Shown here piece after piece: positions 1-7,623 of a stretch of DNA of 19,434 nt (positions are counted from its first letter, which is position 1; the number at the start of each line of letters is the position of its first letter). The stretch covers positions 1 through 19,434 of the forward strand of contig JAWWBR010000064.1 of the NCBI GenBank assembly GCA_033720855.1. The letters are read 5' to 3'. Under the pieces are notes generated by a model. The model saw only the letters and a list, made by a program, of their open reading frames with translations, had not been told where the DNA came from and did not search any database. This DNA is from SMXQ01 sp033720855 (GTDB taxonomy: Bacteria; Pseudomonadota; Alphaproteobacteria; SMXQ01). Made by a program: the position numbers and the translations under genes.

Positions 1-1
1 C

Positions 2-118
2 AAGATCCTGGTCGGCTATTCCTTCGAGCAGGGCATGATCGGCCGCGAGATCCCCCTGGACGAGCTCTTCGTCGACGTCTCCCAGGGGCGCAAGCGCGGC
101 GACGAGTTCAGGATGTAG
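2..118 (+). CDS. C-terminal end of an unidentified gene (cut by window start)
   Basis: Only the last 38 codons are present, read from base 2 to the TAG at 116-118. The tail is hydrophilic and charged, ends in an acidic/basic stretch (about residues 25-38 of the visible part) and has the GC-rich codon use of the neighbouring genes, so it looks like a real coding end rather than chance. I do not recognise the family. It lies 154 bp upstream of the gentisate-dioxygenase-like gene on the same strand, so it could belong to the same catabolic unit, but nothing in the visible residues shows its function. Confidence 0.5.
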   Translation, partial: KILVGYSFEQGMIGREIPLDELFVDVSQGRKRGDEFRM

Positions 119-272
119 GAGAAGCCGCCTCGGCGCCTCCGCGCCTCCCGGACCAGGCAATCAGCCCTCGATGGACTCGGCCCGCCGCCGGGACGTAGAC
201 TGGCAACGAAGACCGGCCAAGCCGATGACGTCGCAAGAGCGCGGCGGTCCCCGGCACTTGGAGGGAGGACAC

Positions 273-1268
273 ATGTCCACGGATTTCCACGCGGCCATGG
301 CGAGCGCCAATGTCAGCGCGCTTTGGGAGCGGACCAACCGCGACGCGGCGCAGGTTGCGGAAACGCCGCATATCTGGCCCTGGGCGGAGCTCGACCCCTT
401 GCTCGACGCGGCGGTCGGCGAGACCGACATGGACAACGCCGAACGCCGGGTGCTGGTCCTGGAGAACCCCTCCTATCGGGACACCCCCCGCATCGGCGCC
501 AGCCTCAACATGGTGGTGAACCTGCAGGTGCTGATGCCGGGCGAAAGCGCGCGGCCCCACCGCCACCGGCTCAATGCGCTGCGTTTCGTCATCGAAAGCG
601 ACGGCGGCGCCGTGACCACGGTCGACGGCATCCCCATCCCGATGTTGCCCGGCGACTTCCTGTTGACGCCGGGCTGGTGCTGGCACGAGCACACCCACGA
701 AGGCCAGGGCCGCGCAGTATGGCTGGATGCGCTCGATTCCCAGCTCCAGCGCCACCTCTGCACCAACGAATACGAGCAGGGCCCGTCCAACGACATGCCG
801 GCCCCGCGTCCCGAGGGCGCCTTCGCCGCCGCCGGCGTAACGCCGGACATCGCGGGGGAGGGGAAACCCTATTCGCCGATCTTCCGCTATCCGCTCAGCA
901 AGGTGGCCGAGGCCTTCGATGCCATGCCGGCGGCCGAGGACGGCACGCGCCGCATCCGCTACACCAATCCGCTGACCGGCGGCGTGGCGATGCCGGGAAT
1001 CGACTGCTACATGCTGGCGCCGGCCGAAAAGCGCGAGACGCGGCCCTACAAAACCAACGCCAACATGATGTGCCTGGTGGTCGAAGGCGAAGGCGTCTCA
1101 CATGTCGGCGAGGAGACTCTCAACTGGGGCAAGAACGACATCTTCAGCCTGCCCCGCGGCCACTGGATCAGCCACCGCGCCGAAAGCGCCGACGCCAAGC
1201 TGTTTCAGCTCACCGACCGGGAGGTCCTGGCGCGGCTCGATTACCTGCGTGAAGAATTCCGGGATTGA
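273..1268 (+). CDS. Gentisate 1,2-dioxygenase-family bicupin ring-cleavage dioxygenase
   Basis: The 331-residue product matches the size and layout of the gentisate/salicylate/1-hydroxy-2-naphthoate dioxygenase family, Fe(II) bicupins that open gentisate-type rings between C1 and C2 (gentisate gives maleylpyruvate). The N-terminal cupin shows the expected iron-ligand pattern: H96-R97-H98 in a PHRHRLNALRF motif, then W137-H138-E139-H140. The second cupin, about residues 225-315, lacks such a histidine cluster, as is usual. The start at 273 follows a clear GAGGGAGGA Shine-Dalgarno; an in-frame ATG at 171 has none and would add 34 low-complexity basic residues. The FAD monooxygenase gene begins 34 bp downstream, giving a likely hydroxylase plus ring-cleavage pair. 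Family confidence is high. The exact ring substrate could equally be salicylate or another hydroxyaryl carboxylate. Confidence 0.86.
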   Translation: MSTDFHAAMASANVSALWERTNRDAAQVAETPHIWPWAELDPLLDAAVGETDMDNAERRVLVLENPSYRDTPRIGASLNMVVNLQVLMPGESARPHRHRLNALRFVIESDGGAVTTVDGIPIPMLPGDFLLTPGWCWHEHTHEGQGRAVWLDALDSQLQRHLCTNEYEQGPSNDMPAPRPEGAFAAAGVTPDIAGEGKPYSPIFRYPLSKVAEAFDAMPAAEDGTRRIRYTNPLTGGVAMPGIDCYMLAPAEKRETRPYKTNANMMCLVVEGEGVSHVGEETLNWGKNDIFSLPRGHWISHRAESADAKLFQLTDREVLARLDYLREEFRD

Positions 1269-1302
1269 AGTCCACGCCCCATTCGCGGCGCCGTGACCCA
1301 AG

Positions 1303-2871
1303 ATGACGAATGAGAGCAACACACGCGTCCTGATCGCCGGCGCCGGGCCGGTGGGCCTTAGCCTTGCCATCGAGCTCGGCCTGCGCGGCGTCGATTGCAT
1401 GCTCGTCGAACGCGGCGACGGAATACCGCGCGTCCCCAAGATGAGCAGCGTGTCCGCGCGCGGCATGGAGTTCTGCCGGCGCTGGGGCATCGCCGATAAG
1501 GTCCGATACGCGGTGTGGTCGAAGACCCATCCGCTCGATTTCGTCTACGTCTCGACCATGGTCGGAGACGAGCTCGCCCGCCTCCGGATCCCCTCATACG
1601 CCGAACGCCAGGGCAAGATGGACTATTCGCCGGAAGGGGCCGCCTCCTGCCCGCAGATCTTTTTCGACCCGATCCTGGCCGAGAAGGTCAAATCCATCCC
1701 CAAGGTCTCGCCGCGCTACGGGACCCGGCTGGTTGCGTTCGAGCAGGACGAGGGCGGCGTTCGCGCGCAGCTGGCCGATGAGCGTTCCGGTGAGTCCCAC
1801 ACCATCGCCGCCGATTACCTCGTCGGCTGCGACGGTGCCGGCGGCATCGTCCGGCGCAGCCTCGGCATTCCGCTCGACGGGCTGGGGCCGATCGCCACCT
1901 CCGTCAATGTCTTCTTCCGCTCGGCCGAATTCTCAGGCATGCACGACAAGGGCTGGGCCCACATCTATCGCTTCTTCGACGACGACGGCTGCTGGGCCGA
2001 GCTCATCGCCGTCGACGGCACGGAGCTCTACCGGCTATCGGTGTTCCAGGACGCCACCCCCGACCTCGGCGGAGATTCCTATCTGCGCAGGCTCGCGGGG
2101 CGCGATTTCGCTTACGAGATTCTCGACGTTTCCCCGTGGGAGCGGCGCGATTTCCTGGCCCGGTCCTACCGCCGGGGCCGGGTGCTGATCGCCGGCGACG
2201 CGGCGCACGAGATGTCGCCGACCGCCGGGGCCGGCATGCATACGGGTATCTGCGAGGCCGTCAACCTCGCCTGGAAGCTCGCCGCCGTCCTGGAGGGCTG
2301 GGGCGGCCCCCGTCTGCTCGAGTCTTACGAGGCCGAATGCCGGCCGGTGGCGGCGCAAAATGTGGCGCTTTCCACCGCCATGTTCGATGCCATCGCCGCC
2401 CTGCCCGGCGCGGCGGCGTTCGGCGAAGCGGCGGCCGCGGATGGCGACCTGCCCAGGCGCTTCACCCCGCCCAACCAGCGCAAGGCCCAGATCCGCTATG
2501 AGGATTCGCCGATCTGCGTTGCCGACGGCACCCCGCCGCCCGAAGACCCGAACGAGCTGACGCCATCGGCCCGGCCGGGCACCCGGGCGCCCCATTGCTG
2601 GCTCGCGGACGGCCGCTCCACCCTCGACCTGTTCGGCGACGGCTTCGTCCTGGTCCGGTTCGGCGCGCCTGATGCGGACGTCGGGCCCTTGCGGGCCGCC
2701 GCGTGCGCGCGCGGCGTGCCGTTGGAGGTCGTCGACATCGATCATGGCGAAGCCGCGGCCATCTACGAGAAGCCGCTCGTCTTGGTGCGTCCCGACGGCC
2801 ATGTCGCCTGGCGCGGCGACACATTGCCCGACGATGCCCAGGCCCTGATCGACCGCGTGCGCGGGGCCTGA
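1303..2871 (+). CDS. FAD-dependent aromatic monooxygenase (class A, PheA/TfdB-like)
   Basis: A 522-residue single-component flavoprotein hydroxylase of the PheA/TfdB/MhpA group, which uses NAD(P)H and O2 to hydroxylate phenolic rings. Visible motifs are the N-terminal dinucleotide fold G13-A-G-P-V-G18, the D177-G178 motif that contacts both FAD and NAD(P)H, and the G298-D299-A-A-H302 motif binding the FAD ribose, followed by the usual helix. The last 120 or so residues fit the thioredoxin-like C-terminal domain of this group. It lies 34 bp after the gentisate-dioxygenase-like gene, so it may supply that enzyme's substrate, for example by hydroxylating a hydroxybenzoate. The ATG at 1303 has only a weak ribosome binding site, suggesting translation coupled to the upstream gene. 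The substrate is not predictable from sequence. Confidence 0.88.
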   Translation: MTNESNTRVLIAGAGPVGLSLAIELGLRGVDCMLVERGDGIPRVPKMSSVSARGMEFCRRWGIADKVRYAVWSKTHPLDFVYVSTMVGDELARLRIPSYAERQGKMDYSPEGAASCPQIFFDPILAEKVKSIPKVSPRYGTRLVAFEQDEGGVRAQLADERSGESHTIAADYLVGCDGAGGIVRRSLGIPLDGLGPIATSVNVFFRSAEFSGMHDKGWAHIYRFFDDDGCWAELIAVDGTELYRLSVFQDATPDLGGDSYLRRLAGRDFAYEILDVSPWERRDFLARSYRRGRVLIAGDAAHEMSPTAGAGMHTGICEAVNLAWKLAAVLEGWGGPRLLESYEAECRPVAAQNVALSTAMFDAIAALPGAAAFGEAAAADGDLPRRFTPPNQRKAQIRYEDSPICVADGTPPPEDPNELTPSARPGTRAPHCWLADGRSTLDLFGDGFVLVRFGAPDADVGPLRAAACARGVPLEVVDIDHGEAAAIYEKPLVLVRPDGHVAWRGDTLPDDAQALIDRVRGA

Positions 2872-2955
2872 GGCGCCTAGGCGGACGCGCGCCGCCGAGG
2901 GCAATTGCACGGCCCGAGGTGGTATGGCCCCCACAGGAATGATCCGGTTGGCGGC

Positions 2956-2985
2956 TTGAGCCGTAGTATTTGCAAGGCATAAGAT
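2956..2985 (+). promoter_or_regulatory. Candidate promoter for the pirin gene
   Basis: In the 186-bp gap before the pirin gene, TTGAGC (2956-2961) and TAAGAT (2980-2985) are separated by 18 nt, a plausible sigma-70-like -35/-10 pair. The TAAGAT block recurs upstream of both 2-hydroxyacid oxidase genes in this window. It lies 72 bp before the pirin ATG. This is pattern matching only. Confidence 0.4.
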
Positions 2986-3057
2986 GGTCGCATTGGACGG
3001 CCGGAGCGTGAACCGTCGCCGGTGGGCGCCCTTCGGCATGGAAAGAACGGATTGAAC

Positions 3058-3936
3058 ATGGCGTCTCACATCGATCTGGTTATCTCGCCACGGGACCGTG
3101 ACCTTGGCGGGTTCAGCGTCCGCCGTGTGCTGCCCTTCGAGCGCCGGCGGTCGGTCGGGCCGTTCGTCTTTTTCGACCACTTCGGGCCGGTGACCTTTGC
3201 CCCCGGCGATGGCATCGACGTCCGCCCCCATCCCCATATCGGGCTCTCGACCGTCACCTATCTCTTCGAAGGCGAGATCGTGCATCGCGACAGCCTCGGC
3301 TACGTCCAGCCGATCCAGCCCGGCGCGGTCAACTGGATGAACGCCGGGTCCGGCATCGTCCATTCCGAACGCAGTGGAGACGAGGAGCGGGCCCGGCAAT
3401 CGCGGCTTCACGGCATCCAGTCATGGGTGGCGGTGCCCCACGATCGGGAGGAGAGCGAACCCGGCTTCTTCCATCACCCGGCCGATACCCTGCCCCGGAT
3501 GGAATGCGAGGGCGGCCGCCTGACGCTGATCGCCGGCAGCCTCGGCGGCGAGACCGCGCCGGTCGAGACGCTGTCACGGATGTTTTACGCCGATCTGACG
3601 CTCACCGCCGGCGGCAGCATGGGTCTCGAGGCCGGGCTCGGCGAGCGCGCGGTCTACGTCGTCGACGGTCGCATCCGGATCGGCGATGCCGGGGTCGAGA
3701 GTGCCGAGATGGCGGTCCTCGCCGACGGCATCGATGTGGCCATCACCGCGGATGAAAACTCCCGGGTGATGCTGCTGGGCGGCGCCCCCCTCGACGGGGA
3801 GCGGCATGTCTGGTGGAACTTCGTTTCCAGCAGCAAGGACCGGATCGCCCGCGCCAAGGAGGACTGGCGGGAGGGACGCTTCGACACGGTTCCGGGCGAC
3901 GACGAGTTTATCCCCTTGCCCGAAGAGGATACCTGA
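3058..3936 (+). CDS. Pirin family cupin protein
   Basis: A 292-residue protein with the pirin signature. The N-terminal cupin has H58-P-H60 and, after a conserved NAGSGIVHSE-type segment, H102 and E104; these four match the metal ligands of characterised pirins. A C-terminal pirin domain follows (about residues 170-275). Pirins are cytoplasmic Fe-binding proteins; some cleave quercetin and others act as redox-sensing co-regulators. The ATG at 3058 is chosen because a GGAAAG Shine-Dalgarno lies 12 bp upstream; a GTG at 3022 would add 12 residues with no family support. A candidate promoter lies upstream and an MFS transporter gene follows. Its role is unknown; handling of an aromatic or flavonoid-like compound would fit the surroundings. 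Confidence 0.88.
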   Translation: MASHIDLVISPRDRDLGGFSVRRVLPFERRRSVGPFVFFDHFGPVTFAPGDGIDVRPHPHIGLSTVTYLFEGEIVHRDSLGYVQPIQPGAVNWMNAGSGIVHSERSGDEERARQSRLHGIQSWVAVPHDREESEPGFFHHPADTLPRMECEGGRLTLIAGSLGGETAPVETLSRMFYADLTLTAGGSMGLEAGLGERAVYVVDGRIRIGDAGVESAEMAVLADGIDVAITADENSRVMLLGGAPLDGERHVWWNFVSSSKDRIARAKEDWREGRFDTVPGDDEFIPLPEEDT

Positions 3937-4009
3937 CAGGCCCCAACCCCATCAGGGGCCGCCCAGCCCCATCACCGCGGGAAAATTTCCATGGCTGGGA
4001 TCGCCCCCG

Positions 4010-5401
4010 ATGACTTATCATCCGCCCGCTTCCCCTCAGACGCCCTTCGTGATGTCCAAATCCTCCGAATCTCCGACCATACCCGCCGACGATCAGAGCC
4101 TGGCCTATCGCTTTTACGACCTCGCCACCGGCGAGGACGACGCACGGCTGTGCCGGGATATCCCCGAAAGCCAATGCCGGGAGGAGCCCAAGAGCTTTTC
4201 CTGCCAGATCTTCGCCCAGGTCCTGAGCAAGAGCGGCGACGTGCTGGCCGACGGCAAGGTCGTGCTGCCGTGGCTGCTCGGCGCCGTCGGCGCGCCGCTC
4301 TACCTCGTCGGCTTGCTCGTGCCGATCCGGGAATCCCTGGCGCTGTTGCCGCAAATCCTCGTCGGCGGCGTCATCCGGCGCTTTCCCGTGCGCAAGGGCT
4401 TCTGGGTCGCGAGCAGCCTGATCGAGGGGCTTTGCGTGCTGGCCATGGGTTTGGTCGCGCTGATGGGGCTGCGCGGCGCCACGGCCGGTTGGACCATCGT
4501 CGCGCTGCTGGTCGTGTTCAGCCTCGCCCGCGGCATCGCCTCGATCGCGGCCAAGGACACGTTGGGCAAGACGGTGTCGAAGGGCCGGCGCGGCAAGGTC
4601 AGCGGTTACGCAGCCACCGGGTCGGGCCTGGTCGCCAGCGCCGTCGGCTTGTACCTGGTGCTCAGCCCCGAAGCCCTGCGCCCCGACTGGCTGCTCTATG
4701 CCATCCTCATCGCCGCCGGGGTCTGCTGGTTTCTCGCCGCACTCACCTTTCACTTGATTACGGAGCATCCGGGCGCGACCGAAGGGGGCCGGGGAATCGC
4801 CGATCTGGTGCGCGATCAGCTGTCGCTGCTGCGGGACGATCGCGAGCTGCAGAAGTTCCTTCTCGCCCGGACCCTGATGATCTCCACCGCGCTGGTCGGC
4901 CCCGCCTATGTCAGCCTCGCTCAGAAAGGCCTGGGGCAGACTCTCGATGGCCTCGGCTGGCTGGTCATCGCCTCGGGGCTCGCCGCCGCGGTGAGCTCGT
5001 CCTTCTGGGGCCTGCTTTCCGATAGATCGAGCCGCCTTACCATGTGCCTCGCCGCCGCCCTGGCCGGGCTGCTGGGCCTCGCGGTCCTGGCCAGCCTCCA
5101 CCTCTACCCGGAGGCAGGGGACAGCTCCCTTTTCTTTGCCGTCATCCTGTTCATCCTGGGCATCGCCCATGCCGGCGTTCGCATCGGCCGAAAGACCCAG
5201 GTGGTCGACCTCGCCGGCGGCGATCGCAAGGCCGAATACGTGGCCCTCAGCAACACCATCATCGGCGTGCTGCTGCTGGTGATGGGCGCCGTGACCGGCG
5301 TCCTCCTCGGGCTCGGTCTCGACGTCGCCATTGCCGCGCTTTCGATCCTGGCGCTCCTCGGCGCCGTAATCGCCATGACAATGAAGAACGCCCAGGCGTG
5401 A
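4010..5401 (+). CDS. MFS-type membrane transporter
   Basis: A 463-residue membrane protein. After a soluble N-terminus of about 85 residues come roughly 11-12 hydrophobic segments, the first near residues 85-107, separated by short Arg/Lys-rich loops such as the one near residues 125-130. This is the pattern of the Major Facilitator Superfamily. The N-terminal tail has three closely spaced cysteines (C48, C56, C65) in an acidic, proline-containing stretch that I believe is shared by a proteobacterial MFS subfamily rather than being an artefact. Start choice is uncertain: ATG 4010 and ATG 4052 are both possible with weak ribosome binding sites. The frame stays open upstream to 3806, but that part overlaps the pirin gene and is not taken. 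It lies 73 bp after the pirin gene. The cargo is unknown; an aromatic acid is an inference from context. Confidence 0.78.
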   Translation: MTYHPPASPQTPFVMSKSSESPTIPADDQSLAYRFYDLATGEDDARLCRDIPESQCREEPKSFSCQIFAQVLSKSGDVLADGKVVLPWLLGAVGAPLYLVGLLVPIRESLALLPQILVGGVIRRFPVRKGFWVASSLIEGLCVLAMGLVALMGLRGATAGWTIVALLVVFSLARGIASIAAKDTLGKTVSKGRRGKVSGYAATGSGLVASAVGLYLVLSPEALRPDWLLYAILIAAGVCWFLAALTFHLITEHPGATEGGRGIADLVRDQLSLLRDDRELQKFLLARTLMISTALVGPAYVSLAQKGLGQTLDGLGWLVIASGLAAAVSSSFWGLLSDRSSRLTMCLAAALAGLLGLAVLASLHLYPEAGDSSLFFAVILFILGIAHAGVRIGRKTQVVDLAGGDRKAEYVALSNTIIGVLLLVMGAVTGVLLGLGLDVAIAALSILALLGAVIAMTMKNAQA

Positions 5402-5455
5402 CGCGCTGGCCCCGAGCCCCCGTTCCAACCCGTGAGGCCGCTTCATCCTTGGTGA

Positions 5456-5492
5456 TTTCAATGGCTTAGGGCACCCCATCGATATTAAGATC
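5456..5492 (+). promoter_or_regulatory. Conserved upstream element of oxidase copy 1 (12-nt block, N18, TAAGATC)
   Basis: TTTCAATGGCTT (5456-5467) is followed after exactly 18 nt by TAAGATC (5486-5492), 51 bp before the oxidase ATG. The same two blocks with the same 18-nt spacing occur upstream of the paralogous gene at 13522-13558, while the spacer sequences differ. Such a pattern fits a promoter in which TAAGAT is the -10 box and the upstream block is a -35 region or an activator site. The spacing and the blocks are directly visible; the promoter function is inferred. Confidence 0.55.
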
Positions 5493-5542
5493 ACAGCGTT
5501 CGCCGCGAGGGCGCAAGAACAGGTATCGAGGGGAAATGACCG

Positions 5543-6718
5543 ATGTCGCGACTGGACCGCTGCTACAACATCGCCGATCTTCGTGAGCAGGCGCGCCGCC
5601 GCCTGCCCAAGGGCGTGTTCGAATATGTCGACCGCGGCGCCGAGGACGAGGTGGCGCTGGCCGACAACCGCGAGGCCTTCAAGAAGCTGAAGCTGCGCAC
5701 CCGCTTCCTGGTCGACCTTTCCGATCGCGACATGGGGATCGAGCTCTTGGGCAAGCGGGCCGAGCTGCCGATGGCCATCGCGCCGACCGGCGTCGCCGGA
5801 ATGACCTGGTTTCACGGCGAGGTGGAACTGGCCAAGGCGGCCGCCGTCAAGGGCGTCCCTTACACGGTGGCGACGCCGGCGGTCACGCCCATGGAAAAGG
5901 TCGTGGAAGCCGCCGAGCCGCTGGGCGGCAGGCTGTGGTTCCAGCTTTACATGTGGAAGGACACCGAGCACTCCTACGGGCTCGTCGGGCGCGCCCGGGA
6001 CGCCGGCTTCGAGGCCCTGGTGGTGACCATCGACAGCGCGCTGGGCAACAACCGCGAATACAACAAACGCAACGGCTTCACCACGCCCTACACTTTGTCG
6101 CTCCGTTCGATCAAGGACATGACCCTGCATCCCCGCTGGCTCATCGGCACCATGGGCCGCTACGTCACCTCCGACGGCATGCCGCGCCACGAGAACTATC
6201 CGGAAGCTTTCCGCCACCGCATCACCCGGGGCGCGAACGACGCGCGGCCCGAACGCTACACCTCCATGACCTGGGACGATATCTCGCGGCTGCGGGAATT
6301 CTGGCCGCGCACGCTGATCGTCAAGGGCATCCTGCGCGAGGAGGACGCGGTGCTGGCCGTCGATCACGGCGCCGATGCGGTGGTGGTCTCCAACCACGGC
6401 GGCCGGGCGCTCGATGCCGCGGCGCCGACCATCGAGATCCTGCCCGAGGTGGTTCGCGCCGTCGGCGCCCGCACCACGGTGATCCTGGATTCGGGCATCC
6501 GCAGGGGAAGCGACATGGTCAAGGCCCTGGCGCTCGGCGCCGATGCGGTGCTGACCGGCCGCGCGACCCTCTACGGCACCGCGGTGGCGGGCCAGGCCGG
6601 GGCGGAGAAGGCGCTTTCGATCCTCTATACCGAGTTCGAGAAGACCATGGCTTATGTCGGCTGCCGCCGGGTCTCCGAGGTTTCCCCCGACATCTTCGCT
6701 AGGCCGATCGCCAACTGA
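5543..6718 (+). CDS. FMN-dependent 2-hydroxyacid oxidase/dehydrogenase (LldD/MdlB family), copy 1
   Basis: A 391-residue TIM-barrel flavoprotein of the family that includes L-lactate dehydrogenase, glycolate oxidase and mandelate dehydrogenase; it oxidises a 2-hydroxyacid to a 2-oxoacid. The N-terminal GAEDE segment is typical. The catalytic pair is in place: S283-N-H285-G-G-R288 carries the active-site base and substrate arginine, and K261 lies 24 residues before H285, the spacing found in glycolate oxidase. A phosphate-binding stretch with D-S-G-I-R and G-R-A follows. The start has a GAGGGG ribosome binding site. The gene faces the FAH-family gene convergently with 22 bp between stop codons. 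By eye it is about 82% identical to the paralog at 13619-14815. The substrate is unknown; an aryl hydroxyacid would suit the context. Confidence 0.9.
   Translation: MSRLDRCYNIADLREQARRRLPKGVFEYVDRGAEDEVALADNREAFKKLKLRTRFLVDLSDRDMGIELLGKRAELPMAIAPTGVAGMTWFHGEVELAKAAAVKGVPYTVATPAVTPMEKVVEAAEPLGGRLWFQLYMWKDTEHSYGLVGRARDAGFEALVVTIDSALGNNREYNKRNGFTTPYTLSLRSIKDMTLHPRWLIGTMGRYVTSDGMPRHENYPEAFRHRITRGANDARPERYTSMTWDDISRLREFWPRTLIVKGILREEDAVLAVDHGADAVVVSNHGGRALDAAAPTIEILPEVVRAVGARTTVILDSGIRRGSDMVKALALGADAVLTGRATLYGTAVAGQAGAEKALSILYTEFEKTMAYVGCRRVSEVSPDIFARPIAN
6323..6699 (+). repeat. Near-identical 3' segment shared with oxidase copy 2
   Basis: This 377-nt segment aligns without gaps to 14390-14766 with about 27 differences counted by eye (about 93% identity). 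It includes a 56-nt perfect match (6377-6432 against 14444-14499). The middle of the two genes is much less alike. The segments are in direct orientation about 8.07 kb apart, so they are a potential substrate for homologous recombination. Confidence 0.8.
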
Positions 6719-6740
6719 CGGTTCAGTCTCGGCCCGCGCC

Positions 6741-7598
6741 CTACTCCGCCTCGACGGCGTTCTTCAGGGTGCCGATGCCGGAGATGTCCACCTCCAGCCG
6801 GTCGCCGGGCTTTAGCCAGGCCGGCGGATCCATGTCGGCGGCGGTGACCCTCGGGCTGCCGGTGGAGATCACGTCGCCGGGCTCGAGCCGGGCGAAGGTC
6901 GAGATGTAGGAGATCAGGAACGGGATATCGAAGATCAGGAGGTCGGTCCCGCCCTGTTGGCGCACCTCGCCGTTGACCCGCGTGGTGATCTCAAGGGCGC
7001 CGGGATCGGGGACCTCGTCGGCGGTGACGATCCACGGCCCGATCGACCCGGAATGGCGGAAATTCTTGCCCGGGAAATTCTGCCTGCCGTGAGCCTGCCA
7101 GTCGCGCAGCGAACCTTCGTTGACGACGGTGTAGCCGCCGACGTAATCCATGGCATCGGCGGCGTCGATATGGCGGCCCTGGCGGCCGATGACGACGCCG
7201 AGCTCGCCCTCGTAATCCAATTGATCCGACGCCTTGGGTTTGACGATGGGCTCGCCATGGGCGACGAAGGATTCGCGGGACCGGCCGAAGACGTTAGGGA
7301 ACTCGGGCCGCTCCCCGGCCGCCTTGGCCGCCGCATCGGCGTAATAGTTCTGCCCGACGCAGATGATCTTCGACGGCCTCGGGATCGGCGGTAGGAAGGA
7401 GATATCGGTCAACCCCAGGTCCGGTTCCGAGCCCTCCGCCGCCTTGCCCAACTCGTCGACGGCGCCGGCGGCGAAGACCTCGCGCAGGTTGGCGTAGCGG
7501 GTTTCGAAGAAGAATGCGGCGGTCAGGTCGATGACCCCTTCGCCCCCGACCACGCCGAACCCTTCCCTGCCACCGTGGCGGAAACTGACAAGCTTCAT
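6741..7598 (-). CDS. Fumarylacetoacetate hydrolase (FAH) family enzyme
   Basis: A 285-residue protein of the FAH superfamily, which hydrolyses, hydrates or decarboxylates 2-oxo/1,3-dicarbonyl acids late in aromatic degradation; fumarylpyruvate hydrolase of the gentisate route is one member. The N-terminal cap (about 1-70) is followed by the catalytic domain with a conserved VGQNY segment and the metal motif D-Y-E-G-E-L-G. The second metal segment reads N-E-G-S-L-R-D-W, with Glu where many members have Asp. A GKNF...GPW segment follows. The ATG at 7598 has a strong GAGGGGAG ribosome binding site. It is last in a minus-strand set with the amidase and CoxG-like genes (25 bp after CoxG). Family membership is firm. 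Fumarylpyruvate hydrolase activity is possible, but the separate operon argues against assuming it. Confidence 0.88.
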   Translation of the reverse strand: MKLVSFRHGGREGFGVVGGEGVIDLTAAFFFETRYANLREVFAAGAVDELGKAAEGSEPDLGLTDISFLPPIPRPSKIICVGQNYYADAAAKAAGERPEFPNVFGRSRESFVAHGEPIVKPKASDQLDYEGELGVVIGRQGRHIDAADAMDYVGGYTVVNEGSLRDWQAHGRQNFPGKNFRHSGSIGPWIVTADEVPDPGALEITTRVNGEVRQQGGTDLLIFDIPFLISYISTFARLEPGDVISTGSPRVTAADMDPPAWLKPGDRLEVDISGIGTLKNAVEAE

Positions 7599-7623
7599 GA
7601 TCTACTCCCCTCGATTGTTTAAC

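Noticed and set aside
171..272. N-terminal extension of the gentisate-dioxygenase-like gene from an upstream ATG
   Set aside because: It has no ribosome binding site and low-complexity basic sequence, whereas ATG 273 has a strong GAGGGAGGA.
119..272. Possible terminator from the repeated GGCGCCTCCGCGCCTCC-like stretch after the first partial gene
   Set aside because: The pattern is mostly direct repetition of GC-rich words without a clean stem or a T-run.
3908..6397. A long minus-strand open frame (829 codons) spanning the transporter and oxidase copy 1
   Set aside because: It crosses two real plus-strand genes and the gap between them, with no recognisable domain and shadow-type composition.
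6714..6727. ACTGA/TCAGT hairpin at the end of oxidase copy 1 as a terminator
   Set aside because: Only 5 bp, AT-containing and overlapping the stop codon, with no T-tract.
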